A DNA stretch of 6,656 nucleotides. Origin: CAXYVC01 sp964292295. Lineage in GTDB: Bacteria; Acidobacteriota; Holophagae; Holophagales; Holophagaceae. Of the stretch, positions 1 to 6,527 are shown in pieces. The notes below the pieces were generated by a model. It saw nothing but the letters and a program-made list of their open reading frames with translations. It searched no databases and had not been told where the DNA came from. The stretch is taken from the NCBI GenBank assembly GCA_964292295.1, contig CAXYVC010000137.1, positions 1 through 6,656 of the forward strand, read 5' to 3'. Positions within the stretch are counted from its first letter, which is position 1, and each line of letters starts with the position of its first letter. The position numbers and the translations under genes were made by a program.

Positions 1-147
1 TCGCGCGCCGGAAGCGCTCGGATGCACGGCGCCCGGCAGGGACGGGGCATCCCCACTTGCAACATCTGGGGTGGAAGGATGTCTTGGTACGAAGGAAGGC
101 GCGCCCTCCCGGGCGCGCCTACCTTCATACGGACGGGAAGCAGAGCG
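1..147. other. 3' flank of the efflux operon, no gene seen
   Basis: No convincing coding region begins or ends here. Forward reading frames that cross it run on as antisense into the channel gene. The stretch holds the strong palindrome at 87-130, annotated separately. It also has a small GGGG-CAT-CCCC hairpin at 44-54 and a weak 5-bp inverted repeat (ACATC at 62-66, GATGT at 78-82). Whatever gene lies to the left is outside the window. Confidence 0.6.
87..130 (-). terminator. Long GC-rich hairpin after the last operon gene, probable terminator
   Basis: The arms at 91-106 and 111-126 are reverse complements over 16 bp with one mismatch, and the inner 10 bp (AGGCGCGCCC/GGGCGCGCCT) are perfect. 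The loop is 4 nt (TCCC). The pairing extends outward to 87-130 with one more mismatch. It lies about 18 nt past the TAG stop of the channel gene, where an operon terminator belongs. No T-run follows it on either strand, so it is not a canonical intrinsic terminator. It could instead end transcription with help from Rho, protect the 3' end of the mRNA, or be one copy of a dispersed palindromic repeat. Confidence 0.5.
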
Positions 148-1527
148 CTACATCCGCCCGCCCAGGGCCTTGTAGAGGGTGATCTGGTTCACCTGGCGCG
201 CCAGGCGCGTGGCCACGAAGCCCTGCTGGGCCGCGTAGAGGGCGCGCTGGGCAACCAGCACGCTCAGGTAGCCGTCGAGCCCCTCCTTGTAGCGGGCATC
301 GGAGAGGCGGTAGCTCTCGGCCAGGGCCTCCACCAGGCTGCGCTGGGCGTCCACCTGTTCCACGAAGGCCTCGCGGCGCGCCAGCCCGTTGGCCACCTCC
401 TGGAAGGCGGTCTGGATGGCCTTCTCGTAGGTGGCGAGGGCGATGTCGCGGTCCACCTTGGACACCTTCAGGTTCGCCAGGAGCGAACCTCCGGCGAAGA
501 TGGGCATCACGACCTTCGGCGTGAAGCTCCAGGTGCGCGTGCCTGAATCGAAGAGCCCCGAGAAGTCCGGACTCATGGTGCCGAAGCCCGCGGTGAGGCT
601 GATGCTCGGGAAGAAGGCCGCCCGCGCCGCGCCGATGTTCCCGTAGGCCGCCTTGAGCTGGTACTCGGCCATGAGGATGTCGGGACGGCGCAGCAGCACC
701 TCGGAGGAAAGGCCTGCGGCGAGGTCCTTCAGCTCACCGGCGGCATCCAGTCCCTTGGGCAGCAGGTCCACCGGAACGGGCGTCCCCGCCACGAGGTCGA
801 GGGCGTGCCGGTCCACGGCCACCAGGCCGCGGAACTTCGCCACGTCGGCGCGGGCCGTCTCCATCTGGCTCTGCGCCTGGCGCAGCTCCAGATCGGAGGC
901 GACGCCCAAGGCCCGGCTCTTGGCGATCAGGTCGTGGTAGGCCTTCTGGGCCTCGAAGGTGGCCGTGGCCAGCGTCAGGTTCTCCTGGTCCGCCGCGTAG
1001 GCCAGATAGGCCTGGGCCACGGCGGCCACGAGGGAGATCCGCGCGGAGGCCTGGGCCTGCTCGGTGGCCAGGTACTGGTTCAGGGCCCGGCTCTTCAGGC
1101 TGCGGATGCGCCCGAAGAAGTCGAGCTCCCAGGACATCAGGCCCACGTTGACGCTGTCCTGCTCCACCAGCTTGGCCGTGCCGTTGTTCATCTTCTCGGG
1201 AAGGCGGTACTTGCTGCCGTTCCCCATCACGCCGATGCCCGGCAGGAGTTCGGAGCGCTGGATGCGGTAGGCGGCCTGCATCCGCTCCACGTTCAGGGCG
1301 GCGATGCGCAGGTCGCGGTTGTGCACAAAGGCCAGCTTCACCACGGCCTGGAGGCCGGGGTTCGTGAAGTAGTCCTGCCAGCGCGCGTCCGCGGCCAGGG
1401 CGCCCTCCGCCTGGGGGGCCGCCGGCAGCTGGGCCGGCACCGGCGCCTCCGGGCGGGTGTAGCGGGGCGCCATCGTGCAGCCCGTGGCCAGCAGCAGGGT
1501 GGAAAGGGAGAGGATCGCGTGTTTCAT
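148..1527 (-). CDS. Outer-membrane efflux channel lipoprotein, OprM/NodT family (TolC-like)
   Basis: A 459-residue protein, the outer-membrane exit duct of the tripartite pump. It should trimerise into a beta-barrel plus a long periplasmic alpha-barrel that docks on the adaptor. The N-terminus is a lipoprotein signal with the lipobox A-T-G-C, so Cys17 is the predicted lipidated residue. It is followed by the family's M-A-P-x-Y-x-R-P segment (19-26). Two outer-membrane efflux repeats are visible. The first carries WELDFFGRIRSL (133-144). The second carries LLRRPDI (278-284), then NIGAARAAFFPSISLTAGFG (297-316), and ends with GLDGYLSVLVAQR (416-428). Length matches OprM-like proteins. The start is fixed by a GGAGGAG Shine-Dalgarno at 1532-1538 inside the end of the transporter gene, whose TGA lies 1 nt upstream, so the two are probably translationally coupled. 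The gene is intact. Family assignment is firm; the substrate range cannot be told from this subunit. Confidence 0.95.
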   Translation of the reverse strand: MKHAILSLSTLLLATGCTMAPRYTRPEAPVPAQLPAAPQAEGALAADARWQDYFTNPGLQAVVKLAFVHNRDLRIAALNVERMQAAYRIQRSELLPGIGVMGNGSKYRLPEKMNNGTAKLVEQDSVNVGLMSWELDFFGRIRSLKSRALNQYLATEQAQASARISLVAAVAQAYLAYAADQENLTLATATFEAQKAYHDLIAKSRALGVASDLELRQAQSQMETARADVAKFRGLVAVDRHALDLVAGTPVPVDLLPKGLDAAGELKDLAAGLSSEVLLRRPDILMAEYQLKAAYGNIGAARAAFFPSISLTAGFGTMSPDFSGLFDSGTRTWSFTPKVVMPIFAGGSLLANLKVSKVDRDIALATYEKAIQTAFQEVANGLARREAFVEQVDAQRSLVEALAESYRLSDARYKEGLDGYLSVLVAQRALYAAQQGFVATRLARQVNQITLYKALGGRM

Positions 1528-1528
1528 G

Positions 1529-4500
1529 TCACTCCTCCACCGAGGGAAGAACCTGCACCACGGGCTCCGCCTGCTTCCGGGAGAAGAAGCGGACCACCAC
1601 CACGTAGAACAGCGGGATGAAGAAGATCGCCAGGAAGGTGGCCGTGATCATGCCGCCCAGCACGCTGGTGCCGATGGCCATCTGTGCCCCGGCACCGGCG
1701 CCGGAGGCCATGGCCAGCGGCAGCACGCCGAAGCCGAAGGCGATGGAGGTCATGAGGATGGGCCGGAGGCGCAGCTTGGCCGCCTCGAGGGTGGCCTCGA
1801 TGAGCCCCATGCCCTGCTCCAGGTGGCCCTTCGCGAACTGCACGATGAGGATGGCGTTCTTCGTGGTGAGGCCCAGCACCGTGAGCAGGCCGATCTGGAA
1901 ATACACGTCGTTGGACATCCCCCGCAGGGAGGACGCGATCACGCCGCCGATGATGCCGAGGGGCAGCGCCATCAGGATCGTGATGGGCACGGTCCAGCTC
2001 TCGTAGAGGGCCGCCAGCACCAGGAAGATCACCAGAATCGAGAAGCCGTACAGCAGCCCCGCCTGGGATTCGGACTGGCGCTGCTGGTAGGAGAGGCCCG
2101 TCCATTCAGAAGCGGTGCCCTGAGGCAGCTTCTTCACGATCTCCTCCATGGCCAGCATGGCCTCGCCCGTGCTGTGCCCCTGGGCAGGCTCCCCCTGGAT
2201 GTTCAGGGCAGGGAAGCCGTTGTAGCGCTCCAGGCGCGGCGAGCCGTAGACCCAGCGCCCCGTGGCGATGGCGGACAGGGGCACGAGCTCCCCCTTGGTG
2301 TTGCGCACGTGGATGCGGTGGAAGTCCTCGGGCGCCATGCGGAAGGGTGCGTCCGCCTGGGCATACACGCGCTTCACGCGGCCGCCCTGCACGAAGTTGT
2401 TGATGTACTGGCTGCCGAAGGCCGCGGACACGTAGCTCTGGACGCTGCTGATGGGAACCCCCAGCGCGCCGGCCTTCTCCCAGTCGATGTCCACCTTGTA
2501 CTGGGGCACGTCGGCCATGCCGTTGGGGCGGACGCGCGCCAGGCGGGGATCCTGGGCGGCCATGCCCAGCAGCTGGTTCTGGACCTGGGTCAGCTTCTCG
2601 TGGCCCATGTCGCCGCGGTCCTGGAGCATGAAATCGAAGCCCGTGGCGTTGCCCAGCTCCGTCACGGCGGGGGGCGGGAAGCAGAAGATGCTCGCACCCT
2701 TGATGCGGGCGAAGGCCCCCATCGCGCGGCCCGCCACGGCCTTGGCCTTCAGCTCGGGCCGATTGCGCAGGTGCCAGTCCTTCAGCTTCACGAACATCAT
2801 GGCCTGGTTCTGGCCGGTGCCAGCGAAGCTCATGCCCGCACCGCCCAGGGTGGATTCCACCGCATCCTTCTGCTCTTCCAGGAAGTGCTTCTGCACCTGC
2901 TGCACGACGGCCTCGGTCTGCTCCAGGGTGGAGCCCACGGGCAGCTGGATCATGGTCATGAGGGTGCCCTGGTCCTCGTCCGGCAGGTAGCCGGTGGGCA
3001 TGCGGAGGTAGAGCAGCCCCATGGCGGCGACGAGCCCCAGGAAGATGACGCCGAAGCGCGCCTTGCGGCCCAGGATGAAGCCGACGTACTGCATGTAGAG
3101 GTCCCGCACACGGTTGAAGCTGCGGTCGAACCACAGGAAGAAGGGCCGGAAGAGCTTGAAGCCGGTCTCCGCGGCCTCGTGGCCCTTCTCCACGGGCTTC
3201 AGCAGCGTGGCGCAGAGCACGGGGGTGAGCACCAGGGCCACCACCACGGACAGCATCATGGCGGCGATGACCGTGACCGAGAACTGGCGGTAGATCACGC
3301 CCGTGGAGCCGGGGAAGAAGATCATGGGGCCGAACACGGCGGACAGCGTGAGGCCGATGCCGATGAGGGCGCTCTGGATCTCGTCCATGGACTTGCGCGT
3401 GGCCTCCCAGGGGCCCAGCCCCTCCTCGCTCATCACGCGCTCCACGTTCTCCACCACCACGATGGCGTCGTCCACCAGGAGGCCGATGGCCAGCACCATG
3501 GCGAACATCGTGAGCATGTTGATGGAGTAGCCGAAGGCCGCCATCACTCCGAAAGTGCCCAGCAGCACCACGGGCACGGCGATGGTCGGAATCAGCGTGG
3601 CCCGCAGGTTCCCCATAAAGAGGTACATCACCAGGAACACCAGGATGACGGCCTCAAAGAGGGTCTTCACGACCTCGTGGATGGCCACCCGCACGAAGGG
3701 CGTGGTGTCGTAGGGATAGACGACCTTCACGCCTTCCGGGAAGAAACGGGAAAGCTCCTTCATCTTGGCCTTCACACCTTCAGCCGTCTCCAGGGCGTTG
3801 GCCCCAGCCTCCTGGCGGATGGCGATGCCCGCCGCGGGCCTTCCGTTGTAGAGGAACTTGGTGTCGGCAGATTCGCTGGCAAGCTCCGTGCGTCCGATGT
3901 CCTTGATGCGCACGACAGAGCCGTCGGGGTTGGTGCGGATGGGGATGTTGGCAAACTCCTGGGGCGTCACGAGCATCGACTGCACCAGGATCGAGGCGTT
4001 CAGGCGCTGACCCGGCAGGGCGGGTCCGCCACCCAGCTGGCCGGCGGAGACCTCCACGTTGTAGGCCCGCACGGCCGCCGCGATGTCGTCGGAGGTCATC
4101 CCGTACTTGGTGAGCTTGTCGGGATCGAACCACACGCGCATGGAGTAGCCGGTGCCGAAGACCTGCACCTCGCCCACGCCCTTCACGCGGGCCAGGACGG
4201 ACTCGATCTTGGACTTGGCGTAGTCCGTGAGATCAGCGTTGCTCATGCTGCCGTCATCCGTGGTGAGGGCCGTGATGATCAGGTAGTTCCGCGTGGACTT
4301 GCTCACGGAGACGCCCATGGTCTGCACCACGGTGGGCAGGCACGGAATGGCCAGCTGGAGCTTGTTCTGGACCTTCGACCAGGCCATGTCGGGGCCCGCG
4401 CCCGGCGCGAAGGTGAGGGTGACGTTCGCGCTCCCGGAGGAATCCGCCGTGGAGTACATGTAGAGCATCTTGTCCAGGCCCGTCATCTTCTGTTCGATCA

Positions 4501-4690
4501 TCTGGATGACGCTGTCCTCCACCGTCTTGGCAGAGGCGCCCGGGTACGAGGCGGTGATGCTGATGGAAGGCGGCGCGATGGGCGGGTACTGGCTCACCGG
4601 CAGCAGGTAGATGGCCATGGCGCCCAGCACCATCATGGCGATGGCGATGACCCAGGCGAAGACGGGGCGGTCGAGGAAGAAGCGAGACAT
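1529..4690 (-). CDS. RND multidrug efflux transporter, HAE1 family (AcrB/MexB type)
   Basis: A 1053-residue inner-membrane proton/drug antiporter, close to AcrB in length (1049) and alignable with it throughout. It begins MSRFFLDRPVFAWV, the family start. Layout: TM1 about 9-30, a large periplasmic porter/docking loop (about 31-340), TM2-TM6 (about 343-497), TM7 near 544-562, a second periplasmic loop (about 563-875), then TM8-TM12 (about 878-1036). The proton-relay residues are all present: Asp407 and Asp408 in GLLVDDAIVVVENVERVM, Lys944 in GLTTKNAILIV, and Arg974 in LRLRPILMTS, matching AcrB D407, D408, K940 and R971. GTFGVMAAFGYSINMLTMF, YPYDTTPF (325-332) and the switch loop SFAGTGQN (621-628) are also diagnostic. 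Several drug-pocket and exit-gate residues differ from AcrB (see findings). Start: GAGAGGA at 4696-4702 with 5 nt spacing, overlapping the adaptor stop. It is intact and surely functional in type; HAE1 suggests amphiphilic drugs, solvents or bile-like compounds rather than metals. Confidence 0.97.
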   Translation of the reverse strand: MSRFFLDRPVFAWVIAIAMMVLGAMAIYLLPVSQYPPIAPPSISITASYPGASAKTVEDSVIQMIEQKMTGLDKMLYMYSTADSSGSANVTLTFAPGAGPDMAWSKVQNKLQLAIPCLPTVVQTMGVSVSKSTRNYLIITALTTDDGSMSNADLTDYAKSKIESVLARVKGVGEVQVFGTGYSMRVWFDPDKLTKYGMTSDDIAAAVRAYNVEVSAGQLGGGPALPGQRLNASILVQSMLVTPQEFANIPIRTNPDGSVVRIKDIGRTELASESADTKFLYNGRPAAGIAIRQEAGANALETAEGVKAKMKELSRFFPEGVKVVYPYDTTPFVRVAIHEVVKTLFEAVILVFLVMYLFMGNLRATLIPTIAVPVVLLGTFGVMAAFGYSINMLTMFAMVLAIGLLVDDAIVVVENVERVMSEEGLGPWEATRKSMDEIQSALIGIGLTLSAVFGPMIFFPGSTGVIYRQFSVTVIAAMMLSVVVALVLTPVLCATLLKPVEKGHEAAETGFKLFRPFFLWFDRSFNRVRDLYMQYVGFILGRKARFGVIFLGLVAAMGLLYLRMPTGYLPDEDQGTLMTMIQLPVGSTLEQTEAVVQQVQKHFLEEQKDAVESTLGGAGMSFAGTGQNQAMMFVKLKDWHLRNRPELKAKAVAGRAMGAFARIKGASIFCFPPPAVTELGNATGFDFMLQDRGDMGHEKLTQVQNQLLGMAAQDPRLARVRPNGMADVPQYKVDIDWEKAGALGVPISSVQSYVSAAFGSQYINNFVQGGRVKRVYAQADAPFRMAPEDFHRIHVRNTKGELVPLSAIATGRWVYGSPRLERYNGFPALNIQGEPAQGHSTGEAMLAMEEIVKKLPQGTASEWTGLSYQQRQSESQAGLLYGFSILVIFLVLAALYESWTVPITILMALPLGIIGGVIASSLRGMSNDVYFQIGLLTVLGLTTKNAILIVQFAKGHLEQGMGLIEATLEAAKLRLRPILMTSIAFGFGVLPLAMASGAGAGAQMAIGTSVLGGMITATFLAIFFIPLFYVVVVRFFSRKQAEPVVQVLPSVEE
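1532..1538 (-). promoter_or_regulatory. Shine-Dalgarno of the channel gene, inside the transporter gene
   Basis: The minus strand reads GGAGGAG here, made from the last Glu codons of the transporter, followed by TGA, one C, and the ATG of the channel gene. A ribosome ending the transporter sits on this site, which implies coupled translation and fixes the channel start at 1527. Confidence 0.8.
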
Positions 4691-4695
4691 GCGCG

Positions 4696-4705
4696 TCCTC
4701 TCCTA
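4696..4705 (-). promoter_or_regulatory. Shine-Dalgarno of the transporter gene, overlapping the adaptor stop codon
   Basis: The minus strand reads TAGGAGAGGA: the TAG stop of the adaptor gene runs directly into the purine-rich site, with 5 nt before the transporter ATG. This supports the start at 4690 and coupled translation of adaptor and pump. Confidence 0.75.
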
Positions 4706-5872
4706 GTTCCGGAGCGCGGAGGGAGCGGCCCCCTGCGCCTGGGGCGCGAAGGGGACGGCCTTCACGGTCATGCCGGGCTTGACCTTCTGCAGGCCCTCCA
4801 CGATCAGGCGATCCCCGGCGAAGAGTCCGCCCGTGACCAGCCACTTGCTGCCCACGGCCCGGTCCACGGTGAGGACGCGCTGCTCCACCACGCCGGCGGG
4901 GTTCACCACCAGGGCGGTGGCGTTGCCCTTCACGTCGCGGGTGACGCCCTCCTGCATGGCGAGGATGGCGCGAGAATCCACGCCCTCCTCCACCACGGCC
5001 CGCACGAACATGCCGGGGAGGAGGATCTGCTTGGGGTTGGGGAAGACCATGCGCAGCGTGACGGCGCCCGTGGAGGGTTCCACGGTCACGTCGCGGAACT
5101 GGAGCTTGCCCTCCAGGGGGTAGGGCGTGCCGTCCTCCAGGAACAGCCGCACCTTCCGGGCGCCGTCGCTGCTCTTCAGCCGGCCGTTCTCGAGGCTGCG
5201 GCGCAACTTGAGCAGGTCGGAACTGCTCTGGGTCACGTCCACGTAAATGGGATCCATCTGCTGCACGGTGGCCAGGGCCGTGGCCTGGTAGGCGGTCACG
5301 AGGGCGCCCACCGTGACGCCGGAGGCCCCGATGCGCCCGGAGATGGGCGCCGTGATGGGCGTGTGGGCCAGGTTGATGCGTGCGCTCTCCACGGCCGCCT
5401 TGGCGGAGGCCACGCCGGCGAGGGCCTTCTGGTAGGCCGCCTCGGCCTCGTCCGCCTCCTGCTGCCCCACGGCGTGGATGCCCACCAGTCCCTTGGTGCG
5501 CTCGGCGCGGGAGCGGATGGAGGGGAGGCTCACTTCCGCCGCCGCCAGGGTGGCCTTGGCCTGGTCCAGCGCCGCCTTGTACGGGGCCGGATCGATCTGG
5601 TAGAGCACGCTGCCGGCGCGGACCTCGGAGCCCTCCTGGAAGAGCCGCTTCAGGATGAGCCCGTTCACCTGGGGCCGGATCTCGGCCACCAGGAAGGCCG
5701 AAGTGCGCCCGGGAAGCTCCGTCGTGAGGACGGCCCGCTCCGTGGCCAGCGTCTGGACCGAAACCTCCGGAACCATCCGGGGCGCGGGCGCCTTCCGGCA
5801 GCCCAGGGCTCCCCCCATCACTCCGACCAGACCCGCGGCAGCCAGACAGGCCGTGTTGCGTTCAAAGCGCAT
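4703..5872 (-). CDS. Periplasmic adaptor lipoprotein of an RND pump (membrane fusion protein, AcrA/MexA type)
   Basis: A 389-residue protein (AcrA has 397) that bridges the inner-membrane RND pump and the outer-membrane channel. The first 25 residues form a lipoprotein signal: Arg2 and Arg5, a hydrophobic Ala/Gly/Leu/Val core, and the lipobox G-A-L-G-C, with Cys25 the predicted lipid anchor (AcrA also uses Cys25). Domains follow in the usual split order. The first lipoyl half is around 60-97 (PGRTSAFLVAEIRPQVNG, then Q-E-G-S-x-V-x-A-G). An Ala/Glu-rich alpha-helical hairpin spans about 98-165. The second lipoyl half is about 167-200 (NLAHTPITAPISGRIG). A beta-barrel runs about 205-295 (MDPIYVDVTQSS, later STGAVTLRMVFPNP and LLPGMFV), then the membrane-proximal domain to about 372. 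The hairpin tip keeps Arg and Leu of the RLS channel-docking motif but not Ser (see findings). Start: GAGGTG at 5877-5882, 4 nt before ATG. Lies 12 nt ahead of its transporter, same frame. Confidence 0.95.
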   Translation of the reverse strand: MRFERNTACLAAAGLVGVMGGALGCRKAPAPRMVPEVSVQTLATERAVLTTELPGRTSAFLVAEIRPQVNGLILKRLFQEGSEVRAGSVLYQIDPAPYKAALDQAKATLAAAEVSLPSIRSRAERTKGLVGIHAVGQQEADEAEAAYQKALAGVASAKAAVESARINLAHTPITAPISGRIGASGVTVGALVTAYQATALATVQQMDPIYVDVTQSSSDLLKLRRSLENGRLKSSDGARKVRLFLEDGTPYPLEGKLQFRDVTVEPSTGAVTLRMVFPNPKQILLPGMFVRAVVEEGVDSRAILAMQEGVTRDVKGNATALVVNPAGVVEQRVLTVDRAVGSKWLVTGGLFAGDRLIVEGLQKVKPGMTVKAVPFAPQAQGAAPSALRN

Positions 5873-5911
5873 GGTTCACCTCGATGAAGAAAGAAAGATC
5901 CGTGAAAAGGT
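5873..5911 (-). other. marR-adaptor intergenic gap, no terminator
   Basis: Only 39 nt separate the MarR stop from the adaptor ATG. The gap is pyrimidine-rich on the minus strand (TTTCTTTCTTC) and ends in the adaptor's GAGGTG Shine-Dalgarno. I see no hairpin and no convincing -35/-10 pair, so marR and the pump genes are most simply read as one transcript. Confidence 0.6.
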
Positions 5912-6442
5912 TCAAACGTTCCCGTCGTCCGCGGCCTGGGGTGCGCGGGCAAGGCTTCCCCTGCCCTTCGCCGTCTCCAGGACCCCCGCGATGTGGTCGC
6001 AGAGCAGCCTCAGGATGCGCGCGAGCTCGGCGCGATCCTCCCCGCTGAGGGCCCCGAGCGTGTGCTGGATGTTCTCGTGGAAGGTGTTCAGGATCCGATC
6101 GCGCATCACGTGCCCCGCCTCGCTCAGGCGCAGACGCATCAGGCGCTGGTCCCTTTCGTCCGCCCAGCGCACGATCAGCCCCTGGCGCTCCAGGCGCTGG
6201 AGCATGGCCGTGAGCGTGGCCGGCGCGAAATGGAGGTATTCGCCGAAGTCCCGCTGGGTGATGCTGTCGTGCTCGCCGAGCACGGCCAGGCATTCCGCCT
6301 GGATCGGGCTCAGCCCGAGGGTGCGCTGAAGGAGCTGGCGCTTCAGGTGGGCGTTCCGCCGGAACTGGAGCAGCACTTCCCGGGAGACGGGATCCATGCC
6401 CTCGAGGGCACTCCCACCGGAGCAGCCGGAAGAACAGGCCAT
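5912..6442 (-). CDS. MarR-family transcriptional regulator, probable repressor of the pump operon
   Basis: A 176-residue winged-helix DNA-binding protein, expected to act as a dimer. The core runs from about residue 20 to 155. Helices flank LSPIQAECLAVLGEHDSITQRDFGEYL (45-71). The recognition helix is APATLTAMLQRLERQGLI (73-90), and the wing carries the MarR signature D-E-R-D-Q-R (95-100) followed by LRLSEAG (104-110). The C-terminal helices (about 111-157) are the dimerisation part. Start choice: ATG at 6442 has AAAGGA 8 nt upstream. ATG at 6484 would add 14 basic residues but has only TAAGG some 15 nt away and lies nearly at the predicted transcription start. ATG at 6397 has no well-placed site. 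The chosen start includes an unusual N-terminal C-S-S-G-C (Cys3, Cys7), with further Cys51 and Cys148. As the first gene of the operon it very likely controls the pump and itself; the ligand is unknown. Confidence 0.9.
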   Translation of the reverse strand: MACSSGCSGGSALEGMDPVSREVLLQFRRNAHLKRQLLQRTLGLSPIQAECLAVLGEHDSITQRDFGEYLHFAPATLTAMLQRLERQGLIVRWADERDQRLMRLRLSEAGHVMRDRILNTFHENIQHTLGALSGEDRAELARILRLLCDHIAGVLETAKGRGSLARAPQAADDGNV

Positions 6443-6450
6443 GGACGGCT

Positions 6451-6456
6451 TCCTTT
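6451..6456 (-). promoter_or_regulatory. Shine-Dalgarno that decides the marR start
   Basis: AAAGGA on the minus strand, 8 nt before the ATG at 6442-6440. It is the best-placed site among the three possible in-frame ATGs (6484, 6442, 6397), and therefore the reason for choosing the 176-residue form. Confidence 0.65.
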
Positions 6457-6463
6457 TCAAGCG

Positions 6464-6478
6464 GCGCCCCCGGGGCGC
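6464..6478 (-). promoter_or_regulatory. GC-rich stem-loop in the marR leader
   Basis: The inverted repeat is GCGCCCC (6464-6470) and GGGGCGC (6472-6478) with one central base; in RNA it would form about 6 bp with a 3-nt loop. It sits just upstream of the marR Shine-Dalgarno, inside the predicted 5' leader. It could affect translation or stability of the mRNA, or simply reflect high G+C; there is no T-run to suggest attenuation. Confidence 0.35.
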
Positions 6479-6496
6479 TCCCATTTCGCGTCCAGA

Positions 6497-6527
6497 ACCT
6501 TAGCACACGAATCTTTCCATGGCGAAA
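6497..6527 (-). promoter_or_regulatory. Candidate promoter of the marR-efflux operon
   Basis: The minus strand carries TGCTAAGGT (6505-6497), an extended -10 form (TGn followed by TAAGGT, matching TAnnnT). A -35 region would fall around TTTCGC/TTCGCC (6527-6521) with 18-19 bp spacing, a weak match. Transcription would start near 6490, about 48 nt before the chosen marR ATG. The site is placed well, but the -35 is poor, so confidence is modest. Confidence 0.4.

Noticed and set aside
192..205. A perfect 14-bp palindrome CCTGGCGCGCCAGG.
   Set aside because: It lies within the coding sequence for R-L-A-R-Q near the end of the channel gene, where the codons explain it. Such palindromes are expected in GC-rich DNA.
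805..1620. A 271-codon plus-strand open frame over the channel gene.
   Set aside because: It is antisense to the OprM-type gene with a His/Gly/Leu-rich, low-complexity product and no supporting signal.
2106..3134. A 342-codon minus-strand open frame inside the transporter gene.
   Set aside because: It is a shifted frame of the RND gene, rich in Arg, Pro, Gly and His with no family features. The RND frame runs through unbroken, so it is not a frameshift product.
1475..5887. A plus-strand open frame of 1470 codons, the longest in the window.
   Set aside because: It is the exact-register antisense of the adaptor and transporter genes. Its product is a low-complexity His/Gly/Ala/Asp-rich chain with no domain, and the minus-strand genes have full family motifs and ribosome sites.
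5655..6329. A 224-codon plus-strand open frame across the marR-adaptor junction.
   Set aside because: It is antisense to two well-supported genes, Ser/Arg-rich, and without recognisable domains.
6398..6409. A perfect 12-bp palindrome GCCCTCGAGGGC just before an internal ATG of marR, considered as an operator or start-site hairpin.
   Set aside because: It encodes A-L-E-G in frame, the internal ATG lacks a properly spaced ribosome site, and a palindrome of this length can occur by chance at this base composition.
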